From: Actinomycetes bacterium
GTDB taxonomy: Bacteria > Actinomycetota > Acidimicrobiia > Acidimicrobiales > Acidimicrobiaceae
NCBI GenBank assembly: GCA_021785255.1
Contig: JAJYGA010000110.1
Location: forward strand, 1 to 64,000
Direction of reading: 5' to 3'
Length of the DNA: 64,000 bases
In this document: positions 21,092 through 31,820 of the stretch, piece by piece
How the letters are laid out: every line of letters begins with the position of its first letter
Numbering within the stretch: position 1 is the stretch's first letter
Notes under the pieces: model-generated
Told to the model about the DNA's origin: nothing
Seen by the model: only the letters and a program-made list of their open reading frames with translations
Databases searched by the model: none
Program-made: the position numbers and the translations under genes

Positions 21092-23500
21092 ATGAATAAA
21101 GTAATAACTGTCTCCCACACATTTTCATCTACGGATAAAACCATCTCATTTGAGACTGGCAAGCTGGCTATGCAGGCGAACGGCGCTGTTGTTGGCCGGT
21201 TGGGTGATACCATGGTGTTAGTAACGGCGACTGCCGCTAAAGGAGTGAGAGAGGGGATTGACTTCTTCCCCTTGACGGTCGACATTGAAGAGAGAATGTA
21301 TGCCGCTGGGAAGATTCCAGGATCGTTTTTCAGAAGAGAAGGACGGGCCTCAGACCAGGCAATTCTTACTGCACGCCTTATTGATCGTCCTCTGAGGCCG
21401 TCTTTCCCAAAGGGATTTCGTAACGAAGTACATGTGGTGGGTACGATCTTGGGTGCGGATCTCGAGAATCCCCACGACGTGTTAGCGATCAACTGCGCAT
21501 CGGCAGCTTTGATGGTATCTGGAGTGCCCTTTGAAGGTCCAGTAGGAGCTGTTAGGATGGCGTTCTCTTCCGATGGTAACTGGATCGCGCATCCTACGTA
21601 TCAAGACGGAGACGATTCTTCTTTTGAACTGGTCGTAGCTGGAAAGATGACTTCAGATGGGAGTGACGTTGCCATCATCATGGTCGAGGCTGGTGGGACG
21701 GCGAGTTCGTGGGGGAATATCTCAAGAGGTGGAGTTCCCGTTACGGAAGAGAAGATCGCAGAAGGCCTAGAGGCTTCAAAGAGATGGATTAAAGAGTCTA
21801 TAGACCTTCAGAAAAGTCTTGTAAAAGAGGTTGGAGAACTTCCTGACTTTGGTTGGGAACCTCAGATCGACTATAGCGACGAGATCTTAGAAGCAGTCAA
21901 AGAGTCAGCGTTAGAGGCGTTGAAAGTGGCAAACGTTATCTCTGGCAAGAGTGAACGACAGAGCGCTATTGATGAGATAGAAGCTTCGACCCTTCAATCC
22001 CTAACGGAAAGATTCCCCGAGGGAGTAGGGGAGATCAAAGCAGCGTTTCGTTCTCTGCTCAAGAAGGTCATTCGTGAGCGAATCATAGCTGAGGGCGTAA
22101 GAATTGACGGTCGAGATCTTACCACAGTTAGACCTTTGTATATCGAAGTTGGAACCGTACCGACGGCTCATGGTTCTGGACTTTTCCAAAGAGGAGAAAC
22201 ACAAGTTCTGAACATCTGTACCTTGGGTATGCCAAAGATGAATCAGATGATCGACACTATCGGAATCGATGAGACGAAGCGATACATGCATCACTACAAC
22301 TTCCCACCATTTTCTACCGGTGAGACGGGAAGAATGATGGGCCCTAAGCGCCGGGAGATCGGTCACGGGCTTTTAGCGGAGAGGGCTTTACTACCAGTCA
22401 TACCGTCCCAGGAAGAGTTTGCGTACACTTTGAGACTCGTATCAGAGGTGCTTTCTTCTAACGGTTCTACATCAATGGCCTCAGTCTGCGGCTCTACACT
22501 TTCACTTATGGACGCTGGTGTTCCCATTAAAGCTCCTGTAGCTGGAATTGCCATGGGCCTCATCGCTGATTCCGGGTCATATGTGACTCTCACTGATATC
22601 TTGGGTGCTGAAGATGCTTTCGGAGATATGGACTTTAAGGTGGCTGGAACGGCGGAGTTTGTTACAGCTCTTCAGTTGGATACCAAGATCGATGGAATAC
22701 CTGCTGAGGTATTAGGCAAGGCTCTTTTGCAAGCTAAAGAAGCAAGACTGTTCATCCTTGAAGAGATGACCAAGGTGATCTCTTCTCCCAGAGGTCAGGT
22801 AGCTTCACGAGCTCCAAAGATTATCTCGTTCGAGGTACCTTTGGACAAGATTGGTGAGATCATTGGACCCAAGGGAAAGACGATCAACACCTTGCAACAA
22901 GAAAGTGGAGCCGAGGTGTCCATTGAGGAGATGGATGGCTTTGGATTCGTTACCATTGGTTCAACCAGCATGGAAGCTGCGGAGAAAGTGAAGACGAAGA
23001 TCTTGGAGATAGTTGATCCGCCCAAGGCTGAGGTGGGCGCGATCTACCTAGGCAGAGTGGTAAACATTACCAAGTTTGGTGCGTTTGTGAACATTCTTCC
23101 AGGTCGTGATGGACTTCTCCATATCTCTAAATTAGGGGGTGGCAAGCGTATCGACCGAGTGGAAGATGTTTTGTCACTAAATCAAGAGATTGACGTTCGT
23201 GTGGATGATATTGATCCCCAGGGTAAGCTGTCGCTTTCTTTGGCGGGACCGCAGACAGATAAGGTGGTTTCTTCCGCTGAACCAGAGACAAGATCTGACG
23301 ACGGTGAATCTTTCTCAAGCCGAGACGATGTTTCAGAGGAGGAGAGATCCACCGACATCCCGGCAAAACCAAGGGTTTCGTTTGAGGAGAGCTTTGAAGC
23401 TGAGTTAGTGCAAGAGTATGGAGACCTCGGACCAGACGTTTCCCGCCATGCTGCTCCTCAAAGAGATAGATCGCCACGACGAAGTCCTCGTAGGAGCTAG
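21092..23500 (+). CDS. pnp: Polyribonucleotide nucleotidyltransferase
   Basis: IDRPLRPSFPKGFRNEV, HHYNFPPFSTGETGRMMGPKRREIGHG, KH and S1 domains. Confidence 0.97.
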   Translation: MNKVITVSHTFSSTDKTISFETGKLAMQANGAVVGRLGDTMVLVTATAAKGVREGIDFFPLTVDIEERMYAAGKIPGSFFRREGRASDQAILTARLIDRPLRPSFPKGFRNEVHVVGTILGADLENPHDVLAINCASAALMVSGVPFEGPVGAVRMAFSSDGNWIAHPTYQDGDDSSFELVVAGKMTSDGSDVAIIMVEAGGTASSWGNISRGGVPVTEEKIAEGLEASKRWIKESIDLQKSLVKEVGELPDFGWEPQIDYSDEILEAVKESALEALKVANVISGKSERQSAIDEIEASTLQSLTERFPEGVGEIKAAFRSLLKKVIRERIIAEGVRIDGRDLTTVRPLYIEVGTVPTAHGSGLFQRGETQVLNICTLGMPKMNQMIDTIGIDETKRYMHHYNFPPFSTGETGRMMGPKRREIGHGLLAERALLPVIPSQEEFAYTLRLVSEVLSSNGSTSMASVCGSTLSLMDAGVPIKAPVAGIAMGLIADSGSYVTLTDILGAEDAFGDMDFKVAGTAEFVTALQLDTKIDGIPAEVLGKALLQAKEARLFILEEMTKVISSPRGQVASRAPKIISFEVPLDKIGEIIGPKGKTINTLQQESGAEVSIEEMDGFGFVTIGSTSMEAAEKVKTKILEIVDPPKAEVGAIYLGRVVNITKFGAFVNILPGRDGLLHISKLGGGKRIDRVEDVLSLNQEIDVRVDDIDPQGKLSLSLAGPQTDKVVSSAEPETRSDDGESFSSRDDVSEEERSTDIPAKPRVSFEESFEAELVQEYGDLGPDVSRHAAPQRDRSPRRSPRRS

Positions 23501-23833
23501 TAAGACGGAAATATCTCTCCTGCAGGTTCAGGAAGAGCCGACGGTGACAACTATGTCCCGTAGTCGACTTGAACTAGCAGGAGCAGCCCGTTCTGTGAAG
23601 GAAGGCTCAAATAATGTCGTCGCTTTTAGGTCTCCCTGAGGTGGGTCCTTAGGAGACTCTGGTTCTTTACATACTTCTTCATGACACTACGTGAAGGCAG
23701 ATCGCGGCCAAGAGTGTTTCCCCAGCAGATATGAAGATCTGTTCGGCAGGCTCCTTTATGTTCTGGGCAATGACGTGTGGGATCTCTTATCCAAAACGTT
23801 GCAATCGAGCAAGCAATGTAGAGTGCGAGCTAC

Positions 23834-24391
23834 TCAATCGCCGGTCTGTCCGTCTATGTGTTCTCGAAGAAGATCCGCGTGACCGTTGTGACGTGCGTAC
23901 TCTTCAATCATGTGCAGATAGATCCAGCGGATGTCGATTGTTCTTGCAGGGTCATGTCGACTTGGAACTTTCAGATCCAAAGACTTGTCTGCAACAGCCG
24001 CCTTTGCCGCTTGAATCTCGCTGAGGTACATATCGAGAGCACTTTTTGAATCTGCAGTTTCTAAGTCAAGAAAGTCAGCGCCAACCTGCTGTGGATCATA
24101 AGGAAACTCAAGATCTTGTTGGTCAGCGTGCATGCGAAACCACCAGCGTTCGACTTCCGTCATGTGCCTTAGAAGTCCTAGTAAGGACAAGGCAGAAGGC
24201 GCCACAGATCTCTCTTTGAGTTGGGCGTCTGTAAGTCCGGCGCACTTGAAAAGCAGCGTTTCACGATGGTAGTCCAACCACTCTTCCAGCGCTGGACGTT
24301 CCTGTGACACAAAGTGAGGCTCGTGTCGTTCTGACTGTGGGAAGACCCAAGGTTCATCGTCGTGCAAGTATGGCGGATTGGTGTTTACCAT
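23834..24391 (-). CDS. DinB family protein (DUF664-like)
   Basis: FKCAGLTDAQLKERSVAPSALSLLGLLRHMTEVERWWFR...YLHMIEEYARHNGHADLLRE. Confidence 0.85.
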   Translation of the reverse strand: MVNTNPPYLHDDEPWVFPQSERHEPHFVSQERPALEEWLDYHRETLLFKCAGLTDAQLKERSVAPSALSLLGLLRHMTEVERWWFRMHADQQDLEFPYDPQQVGADFLDLETADSKSALDMYLSEIQAAKAAVADKSLDLKVPSRHDPARTIDIRWIYLHMIEEYARHNGHADLLREHIDGQTGD

Positions 24392-24593
24392 GGTGAGAGT
24401 CTATATCGTTGTCTCCATATAGGTGCAACTGTGAAGTCCACAGACAGCTGGCTTCTTAGGAACTTCAGCTTGCTCGATGCCATGTGTCTTCAACTGTAGG
24501 TTGTCAGAGATACGCACCTGTCGATCTTTGGTCTGTAGCAGGTTTTCTTTCCTGTCTGCGATGGCGACCTCATTTGTTTACTAGATTAGGTGT

Positions 24594-25442
24594 GTGAAAG
24601 TAGCAGTAGTTGGTGCGGGCGGTGCCATGGGATCGACAGTATGTCGTACTGTGGTTGAGCAAAACGATATGACATTAGTGGCGGCCGTTGACCCGAAAAT
24701 GGCGGGAATAGACTTCTATCAGATGACAGGAGTCAAGGCGAGGGGAATAGAGGTTGTTGGAGATGTCAGCGTACTACCCATGCTAGGTGTTGACGTTGTC
24801 GTTGACTTTACCAACGCTGAGGCAGCTCGACGCAACTTAGCGTTTTTCGCGGAAAATAAGATTAGGTGTGTCGTGGGAACAACGGGATTCTCTTCCGATG
24901 ATATTGTTGGTTTTCAAGAGGTTTTCCGCCAGAAAAAAGTAGGTGCTATAATTGCCTCTAACTTCTCAATCGGAGCTGTCCTGATGATGAAGTTTGCAGC
25001 ACTCGCTGCCGGTTTTTTTGACTCTGCAGAGATTGTAGAGATGCACCATGAAAGAAAGCTGGATGCGCCCTCTGGCACCGCGATTGAAACTGCAAAGATG
25101 ATTAGCGATGTTAGAAAACGTCTAGGTAAAGGTTTTCTTGAAGACCCAACGAAGAGAGAAACGATCCCAGGAGCACGAGGAGCCCATGGCGGCGAAAACA
25201 TACACATCCATTCACTTCGAACTGTTGGTGCCGTTGCACATCAAGAGGTAATCTTTGGAACACTTGGCCAGTCTCTCAGTTTACGCCATGATTCTTATGA
25301 GAGGTCTTCTTTTATGCCAGGTGTGGTTTTGGCTCTGCGAGAAGTGTTTGCAATCGACTCGTTGAAGCTAGGCATCGATTGGATAATCCAGCGAGAGTTA
25401 AACGACGTTTTTGGGGGAGACTCAAGAAGAGGAGAGGACTAA
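24594..25442 (+). CDS. dapB: 4-hydroxy-tetrahydrodipicolinate reductase
   Basis: VAVVGAGGAMGSTV...EMHHERKLDAPSGTA. Confidence 0.95.
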   Translation: MKVAVVGAGGAMGSTVCRTVVEQNDMTLVAAVDPKMAGIDFYQMTGVKARGIEVVGDVSVLPMLGVDVVVDFTNAEAARRNLAFFAENKIRCVVGTTGFSSDDIVGFQEVFRQKKVGAIIASNFSIGAVLMMKFAALAAGFFDSAEIVEMHHERKLDAPSGTAIETAKMISDVRKRLGKGFLEDPTKRETIPGARGAHGGENIHIHSLRTVGAVAHQEVIFGTLGQSLSLRHDSYERSSFMPGVVLALREVFAIDSLKLGIDWIIQRELNDVFGGDSRRGED

Positions 25443-26374
25443 TGGAGAATTCGTTTGGTTCATTGATGACAGCAGTGGCTACTCCGTTTTATGATAACGG
25501 AGATGTTGATTACGGTTCTTTCGAAAACCTAGTCGCATGGTTGATCGAGCACGGATCCGATACTGTGGTTATTAGTGGTTCCACTGGTGAGTCTGCAACG
25601 TTATCGGATAAAGAAAAGATTGAACTAATTCGAGTAGCAAAGGGAGCTACCTCCAAAGGACATGTTATAGCGGGTGCTACGTCAAACTCTACTAAGCACT
25701 CTTTGGAGCTTCTCAAAGAGGCGGAGGTTGCAGGAGCGGACGGTATTTTGGCGGTGACCCCTTACTATAATCGACCATCCCAAGATGGACTTGTAGCTCA
25801 CTTCTCCGCTATTTTGTCCGCTACGGGTCTCCCCGTGATTCTCTATGACATCCCTATAAGAACGGGTCGCAAAATCGAACACAGCACGATCGTCGAGCTT
25901 AAAGATCGTCACGGCAACCTCTATGGCGTGAAAGATGCCAGCCAGATTCCAGGACAGGCCGCAGCTCTTTTGAAGGAGTGTGGCGAGGACTTCTTTTTGT
26001 TTTCTGGTGATGACTCCTTGACTTTACCGCTCATGGCTATCGGCGGCGTAGGAGTCATCTCTGTAGCCTCTCATTGGGCATCACCAGTTTTTAGAACGAT
26101 GATAGATAGCTTCAAAGATGGGGATATAAGACGTGCAGCCAAACTTAATCAGACACTGGTACCTTCTTACAACTTTCAAAGTCAAGAGTCAGCTCCTAAT
26201 CCGACTCCTCTCAAGGCGGTTCTTGAGGTTATGGGATTTTGCAAAGGTGTTTGTCGATCTCCCATGTTGGACCCAAATGATGATCTAAAGAAAGAGGCGA
26301 GATCTTTGGTAGAAGTTCTTGCCGCCGAAGCTAGAGAGCTTGGAGTGAAAATGGATGAAAGTTGGGATCTTTAA
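25442..26374 (+). CDS. dapA: 4-hydroxy-tetrahydrodipicolinate synthase
   Basis: ATG overlaps the dapB stop (TAATG). MTAVATPFYDNGDVDYGSF, GSTGESATLS, VTPYYNRPSQDGLVAHF. Confidence 0.96.
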   Translation: MENSFGSLMTAVATPFYDNGDVDYGSFENLVAWLIEHGSDTVVISGSTGESATLSDKEKIELIRVAKGATSKGHVIAGATSNSTKHSLELLKEAEVAGADGILAVTPYYNRPSQDGLVAHFSAILSATGLPVILYDIPIRTGRKIEHSTIVELKDRHGNLYGVKDASQIPGQAAALLKECGEDFFLFSGDDSLTLPLMAIGGVGVISVASHWASPVFRTMIDSFKDGDIRRAAKLNQTLVPSYNFQSQESAPNPTPLKAVLEVMGFCKGVCRSPMLDPNDDLKKEARSLVEVLAAEARELGVKMDESWDL

Positions 26375-26376
26375 CT

Positions 26377-28035
26377 GTGCCAGATACCCCCGTTGAGGTT
26401 GGTTTTTTAGGTGGATTAGGCGAGATAGGGAGAAACTGCGCATTTGTCCGTCAAGACGATGCAATCCTGATCGTAGATTGCGGACTTATGTTCCCAAACG
26501 AGGATATGCCCGGTGTCGATCTGGTCCTTCCTGACTTCTCATATCTGTATGAGAACAAGGAGAAAGTGGTGGGATGTGTTCTCACTCATGGACACGAGGA
26601 CCATACTGGCGGCCTTTCATACCTTCTCAGAGAACTGAGGCTAGACCTTTATGGTTCGGAGTTGACCATAAGTTTTGCAACAAATCGGATCGAAGAAGCT
26701 GGTCTTATGGGCAAATGTAGCACTCATGTGATTCAAGACGGAGAAACCGTAGAGATCGGTCCGTTCTCCGTTGAGTTCATTCCCGTAACTCACTCGGTTC
26801 CTTCCTCGTTTGCTCTCGCGATAACTACGGCACAAGGCGTAATCTTTCATACTGGAGACTTCAAGCTAGATCTGACGCCCTTTGATGAGCGTAGAACCGA
26901 TATTGCTCGCATCGGAGCCATCGGTTCCTCAGGAGTAGCGTTGCTACTGTCTGACTCCACTAACGCCGAAGAAAGTGGGTATAGTGACTCTGAGACTTCT
27001 GTTCGGCCTGCACTTGAAAGTGTCTTCGATACTAACAAAGAAAAGCGCATCGTCGTGGCTTGTTTTGCCTCGCATATCCATCGAATAAGTCAAGTCATCG
27101 AGGTCGCACAACAAAGAGGACGACAGGTCTTTACCCTTGGTCGTTCCATGGCCAAGAACGTGAGCTTGGGCGTAAAACAGGGGATGATTGACGTAAAAGG
27201 TGGTCAAATCAGAGATATTGAAAACGTGTCAGAGTTCGAGGACTCGGAGATCTGTGTTTTGTCGACAGGGTCCCAAGGCGAACCATTTTCAGCGTTGTCT
27301 CTGATGGCCTCTGGGGAGTCTCGCTGGATGAAGGTTGGAGATAACGATGTCGTTGTTATAAGTGCGGATATTATCCCTGGCAATGAAAGCGCAGTTGGAA
27401 AGGTGATCGATCACCTCTACAGGAGGGGTGCTGTCGTCGTTCATCCTGGGGTGGCTCATGTGCATGCTTCAGGACACGCTAAGAGGTCCGAACTTCTAAC
27501 CATGTTGAATCTAACGAAACCCAAGGCCTTTGTGCCTGTTCATGGGGAGTTCAGACATTTGGTCAACCATGCAAAGCTCGCTATCACCAGCGGTGTTGAT
27601 CCAAATCGAGTCCTGCTTGCCGAAGATGGCGATGTGGTGGTGCTGGACGGGTCAGGAATCCACTACGGCAAGGAGGTGCCTTCGGGATATCTATACGTCG
27701 ATGGCATCGTTGGAGGAGTCGCTCATGGAGTTTTGCGAGACCGCCGTATGCTTTCGGAAGAAGGGGTTGTTGTGGTTTCAGTCGCTATAGATCTAAACGC
27801 TCTGCAACTGGTCGCAGAACCCGAGATCGCAACCAGGGGATGGGTTGAAGAGGGAGATGCAGCCGTCTTGTTAGAACTTTCTAAGGACGCAGAGGCGGCA
27901 GTTGTACGGGCACTGGCCCAAGGGTGCACAGATGTTGATACGCTAAAAAAGACAATTCGAGGAGCAGTTGGTAAGAAGATCTCTACCTTGACCAAGCGAA
28001 AGCCGATGGTAATTCCAGTCGTCACTGAGATCTGA
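26377..28035 (+). CDS. rnj: Ribonuclease J
   Basis: LTHGHEDHTGGLSYLL; beta-CASP region; VPVHGEFRHLVNHA. GTG start assigned after the dapA stop. Confidence 0.92.
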   Translation: MPDTPVEVGFLGGLGEIGRNCAFVRQDDAILIVDCGLMFPNEDMPGVDLVLPDFSYLYENKEKVVGCVLTHGHEDHTGGLSYLLRELRLDLYGSELTISFATNRIEEAGLMGKCSTHVIQDGETVEIGPFSVEFIPVTHSVPSSFALAITTAQGVIFHTGDFKLDLTPFDERRTDIARIGAIGSSGVALLLSDSTNAEESGYSDSETSVRPALESVFDTNKEKRIVVACFASHIHRISQVIEVAQQRGRQVFTLGRSMAKNVSLGVKQGMIDVKGGQIRDIENVSEFEDSEICVLSTGSQGEPFSALSLMASGESRWMKVGDNDVVVISADIIPGNESAVGKVIDHLYRRGAVVVHPGVAHVHASGHAKRSELLTMLNLTKPKAFVPVHGEFRHLVNHAKLAITSGVDPNRVLLAEDGDVVVLDGSGIHYGKEVPSGYLYVDGIVGGVAHGVLRDRRMLSEEGVVVVSVAIDLNALQLVAEPEIATRGWVEEGDAAVLLELSKDAEAAVVRALAQGCTDVDTLKKTIRGAVGKKISTLTKRKPMVIPVVTEI

Positions 28036-28066
28036 CGGAAAAGTTGTAAGAAAGGAGTTCCGACCT

Positions 28067-30442
28067 TTGGCTAACTCACCAAGATTAAAAGCGTCCAGTG
28101 GCAAGCATAAAGCAGTGTCCGGATCGAGGAGGTCTTCCAGAACCAGCTCCTCTTCTAGATGGAAGGTGAACCTCTCCAAAGAGGCCTGGTCGATCGTCGC
28201 CTTGGTTGTATCCGTGCTCGCGGGAGTGGGAGCATACACGAGTGTTCTTGGACCCCTTGGCTCGTTTTTCCATGGATTCTTAGAGGTGTTTTTTGGACAT
28301 GGGGGCTGGGTCGCCATAGTTGGTGTCGCGGTTGTCGCGTTTGGCATCTTGGCTAATTTGAAGTATGCCCGATCAAAGATGAGCATTGTTGATGTTGCCA
28401 TCGTGCAGATAATGGTGGCGTCTATCTATGGAGTAGTTCATGAGATGAATCACAACGGCCATTTTTCCATGGTTGGAGTAGTTCATTATGGAGGCATAAT
28501 CGGAGAGATATTTGGCTATATGTTTCTCCACGTCGCTGGAGAGGTTGGAGCTTACGTTCTTATAGGTTTACTACTTTTAATAGCAGTTGCTAATCTTGCA
28601 GGATTTCATCTCGAACGTATCTCTTCGTTGGTTTCCTCTAGGTTGCAAGAGCCTAAGGTGTCTACTCAAAAAGTCATAGCTCCTGGAGATGAACGTATAG
28701 AACGTGAGAGAGTCAAGATCCTTCAAAAGCAGAAGAACTCTAAGACGACTAAGAACTCACAAGAGGATCTCCCTGAGTTTCAAGATATACCGATCTTTGC
28801 TCCAGGTGGCGAAACGCGCGAAGTGGCTAACGGTTATGACCATCTATCAAGTCAAGGATCTGAGGCGAAAGGCCATGGAGTTTCTCAAAAAATAGTTGAT
28901 CTTCCCAGGCTCGAAGCCAGAGAAGGGGTCGTGTCTCGTACTGGACAAGGTGTCAATGGCTCTTGGAGACTTCCTTCGAAAACCATACTGTCACGTGGAT
29001 CCAAACAAAAGTTGAACAAGGCTGAATTGATAGAGAGAGGAAACGCTCTGCAGAGTTCTCTTGGGACCTTTGGTGTGGGAGTGAAGGTGGTGGGCATGAC
29101 GGTCGGCCCTACGGTAACTCGGTACGAACTCGAACTTGCCGAAGGCGTCAAGGTGAATCGACTGCTGTCCCTTCATCGTGACATAGCCTATGCAATGGCA
29201 GCCACCGACGTGCGGATACTGGCGCCGATTCCAGGTAGATCTGCAGTTGGGGTAGAGGTGCCGAACAGGACTCGTGAGACAGTGACTCTAGGGGATGTAA
29301 TGGCGTCGTCTGAGATGTCAAGGACAAGACACCCGCTCCAAGTTCCCGTCGGAAAGGATATCTCTGGCACGACAGTTGTCGCTAACTTAGCCGAGATGCC
29401 CCATGTTTTGATAGCAGGTTCGACAGGATCTGGAAAGTCGTCGGCGTTGAACTCGATACTTACCTCAATCTTGATGAGGAGTACCCCCGATGAAGTGCGG
29501 CTCATTCTCATCGACCCAAAGCGCGTTGAGCTAGGTCAGTATTCAAGACTGCCTCATCTTCTTACAAATGTGGTAGTTGACCCTAAAAAGGCTGCCAACG
29601 CTCTTGCATGGGCTGTGAAGGAGATGGAGAACCGATACGACCTGCTAGCGGCAGTTGGTGTTCGGGATATAACGGGTTATAACGCTCTTATCCGAGAAGC
29701 AAACTCTGAAGGTGTCGACAAAAAGACACTTTCTCAGGAGATCTTTGGGGACAGCGACCATGAAGATGCAATAGTTCCTTTGCCTTTTATTTTGGTGGTT
29801 GTTGATGAGCTGAACGACCTGATGATGGTGGCAGCGCGCGACGTCGAAGATAGTATTTGCCGAATCGCTCAAAAGGCTAGGGCTGTCGGCATCCATCTCA
29901 TCATCGCTACTCAGCGCCCCTCTGTAGATGTCATCACCGGTGTCATAAAGGCAAATGTTCCATCTCGAATCGCGTTTTCTGTGGCATCGTTGGCCGACTC
30001 AAGGGTTGTTTTGGATCAAAGTGGTGCGGAAAAGCTCGTTGGTAAGGGAGATCTTCTCATGATCACTGCGTCCTCGTCTCATCCTAGACGAGTGCAGGCA
30101 CCCTGGGTGACAGAGTCAGAGGTTAGACAGGTGGTTTCGCATTGGTTGAGACTTGGTGGTCCTAGTTACGTCGAAGGTGTGGAAGGTGACAGCGGCGGTA
30201 GAGAGTCGATGTTTAGTGGCTCTTCCCAAGATGACGATCTTTACCGGGAGGCTGTCAAATTGGTCGTCGGTTCTCAATTGGGATCTACCTCTATGTTGCA
30301 GCGAAAGTTGAAGGTGGGTTTCGCCCGTGCTGGACGAATCATGGATCTATTGGAACAGGGTGGTATAGTTGGTCCTCCGGAAGGATCCAAACCCAGAGCT
30401 GTGCTGGTTACCCCAGAACAATTAGAGGATCTTAACATCTAG
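28067..30442 (+). CDS. ftsK: DNA translocase FtsK/SpoIIIE
   Basis: N-terminal TM segments; HVLIAGSTGSGKSSALNSIL; LIDPKRVELGQY; C-terminal gamma-like domain. Confidence 0.96.
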   Translation: MANSPRLKASSGKHKAVSGSRRSSRTSSSSRWKVNLSKEAWSIVALVVSVLAGVGAYTSVLGPLGSFFHGFLEVFFGHGGWVAIVGVAVVAFGILANLKYARSKMSIVDVAIVQIMVASIYGVVHEMNHNGHFSMVGVVHYGGIIGEIFGYMFLHVAGEVGAYVLIGLLLLIAVANLAGFHLERISSLVSSRLQEPKVSTQKVIAPGDERIERERVKILQKQKNSKTTKNSQEDLPEFQDIPIFAPGGETREVANGYDHLSSQGSEAKGHGVSQKIVDLPRLEAREGVVSRTGQGVNGSWRLPSKTILSRGSKQKLNKAELIERGNALQSSLGTFGVGVKVVGMTVGPTVTRYELELAEGVKVNRLLSLHRDIAYAMAATDVRILAPIPGRSAVGVEVPNRTRETVTLGDVMASSEMSRTRHPLQVPVGKDISGTTVVANLAEMPHVLIAGSTGSGKSSALNSILTSILMRSTPDEVRLILIDPKRVELGQYSRLPHLLTNVVVDPKKAANALAWAVKEMENRYDLLAAVGVRDITGYNALIREANSEGVDKKTLSQEIFGDSDHEDAIVPLPFILVVVDELNDLMMVAARDVEDSICRIAQKARAVGIHLIIATQRPSVDVITGVIKANVPSRIAFSVASLADSRVVLDQSGAEKLVGKGDLLMITASSSHPRRVQAPWVTESEVRQVVSHWLRLGGPSYVEGVEGDSGGRESMFSGSSQDDDLYREAVKLVVGSQLGSTSMLQRKLKVGFARAGRIMDLLEQGGIVGPPEGSKPRAVLVTPEQLEDLNI

Positions 30443-30522
30443 ACATCGCTACGGACTGCTTCGGCTAGGCTATCGCTTTGTCCGAGTGGGCAAGGTTGGG
30501 CTTATTCGATGTTTGGGAGGTT

Positions 30523-31809
30523 TGTGTGGCGAAGAGAGACAAAGGTTCATGGACGGCGTCTAGAGGGTCTTCACGAAGCTATGGATCTCACTCTTCAAGA
30601 GGGAGCTTTGCGCTTCGAAGAGTAGTAGCTGTGTTGGTCGGTCTTGTCGTCTTGGTTGTGGCAGTGGGTGTAATTCAGGTTCTAAGACCAGTACCAGCCC
30701 CTACCTTTACGTCTTCGATGAACCTCCCTGCCTCAGTCGGTGGACGGGCACCGACGATACCATGGCCCACTCAAGGATCGGCGACTTTAGATGTGCAGGG
30801 GATTGGGTCCTTCGGATCGCACGGTTCCAGTGCTCCTGTCCCAATAGCTTCTGTCGCTAAGATGACGACCGCTCTTTTGATCATCCACGATCATCCACTT
30901 CAGCTTGGTCAAAGCGGACCGAGTCTCACCTTAACGCAGTCTGACTATCAAACCTATCTGCAGATGAAAGCGGCTGTCGACTCTGTTATGGCGGTTGCAC
31001 CTGGTGAAACCCTAACGGAGTATCAACTTTTGCAAGCTCTACTCATCCCTTCTGCCGACAATATCGCGATAACGTTGGCCCATTGGGATGCCGGCTCGGT
31101 AAGCGCATTTGTCGCTAAAATGAACACTTTTGCTAAGCAACTTGGCTTAAAGGGAACTACTTATACAGATCCCTCAGGCCTTAACTCAAGTACGGTATCA
31201 ACTCCTCAAGATCAGCTAAAAATCGCCGAGTTGGTGGAGAAAAATCCAGTTCTGGCTCATATCGTGTCGGAACCCCAAGCTACGCTTCCGGTGGTAGGGG
31301 TCGTCTACAACGTTGACTATGACCTGGGTCACGACGGAATCATCGGAGTCAAGACTGGATCCACCCCAAGCGGTGGCGACTTTGCCTTCGCCGCCGACGT
31401 CAACGTGGCGGGAGGTGCTACTGACAAGGTAGTGGGCGTTGTCCTCGATCAGCAGGGATTGCAGCCCTTGATCACTGCTTTGGATATGGCAAAAACTTTA
31501 GTCAAATCGGTAGCATCGGTTCCTCGGTCGGTGTCAATCGTCACCTCGGGAGGTGTGGTTGGACGTATTTCAGTAGCCGGTGTGGGTTCCATTCCAGTGG
31601 TGGCGAAAAACGCTATCTCTGCACAGGAATGGCCCGGGTTAACACAGTCATCTAACTACAAGTTTACCTTGAAGAAAGCTCCCATTAAAAAAGGTCAAGT
31701 AGTTGGAGTTTTGACGATCCAAGTTGGTGAGCAACACTTTAGCACGATCCTCTTGGCGGGAGCATCCATTGGATCTACTCCACTTGGATATCGTCTTACT
31801 CATCTCTAG
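30523..31809 (+). CDS. D-alanyl-D-alanine carboxypeptidase (peptidase S11 family)
   Basis: PIASVAKMTTALL (SxxK), SADN (SxN), GVKTGSTPSGG (KTG). Likely GTG start at 30523; the ORF opens at 30478. Confidence 0.85.
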   Translation, partial: CVAKRDKGSWTASRGSSRSYGSHSSRGSFALRRVVAVLVGLVVLVVAVGVIQVLRPVPAPTFTSSMNLPASVGGRAPTIPWPTQGSATLDVQGIGSFGSHGSSAPVPIASVAKMTTALLIIHDHPLQLGQSGPSLTLTQSDYQTYLQMKAAVDSVMAVAPGETLTEYQLLQALLIPSADNIAITLAHWDAGSVSAFVAKMNTFAKQLGLKGTTYTDPSGLNSSTVSTPQDQLKIAELVEKNPVLAHIVSEPQATLPVVGVVYNVDYDLGHDGIIGVKTGSTPSGGDFAFAADVNVAGGATDKVVGVVLDQQGLQPLITALDMAKTLVKSVASVPRSVSIVTSGGVVGRISVAGVGSIPVVAKNAISAQEWPGLTQSSNYKFTLKKAPIKKGQVVGVLTIQVGEQHFSTILLAGASIGSTPLGYRLTHL

Positions 31810-31820
31810 AATCGAAAGTT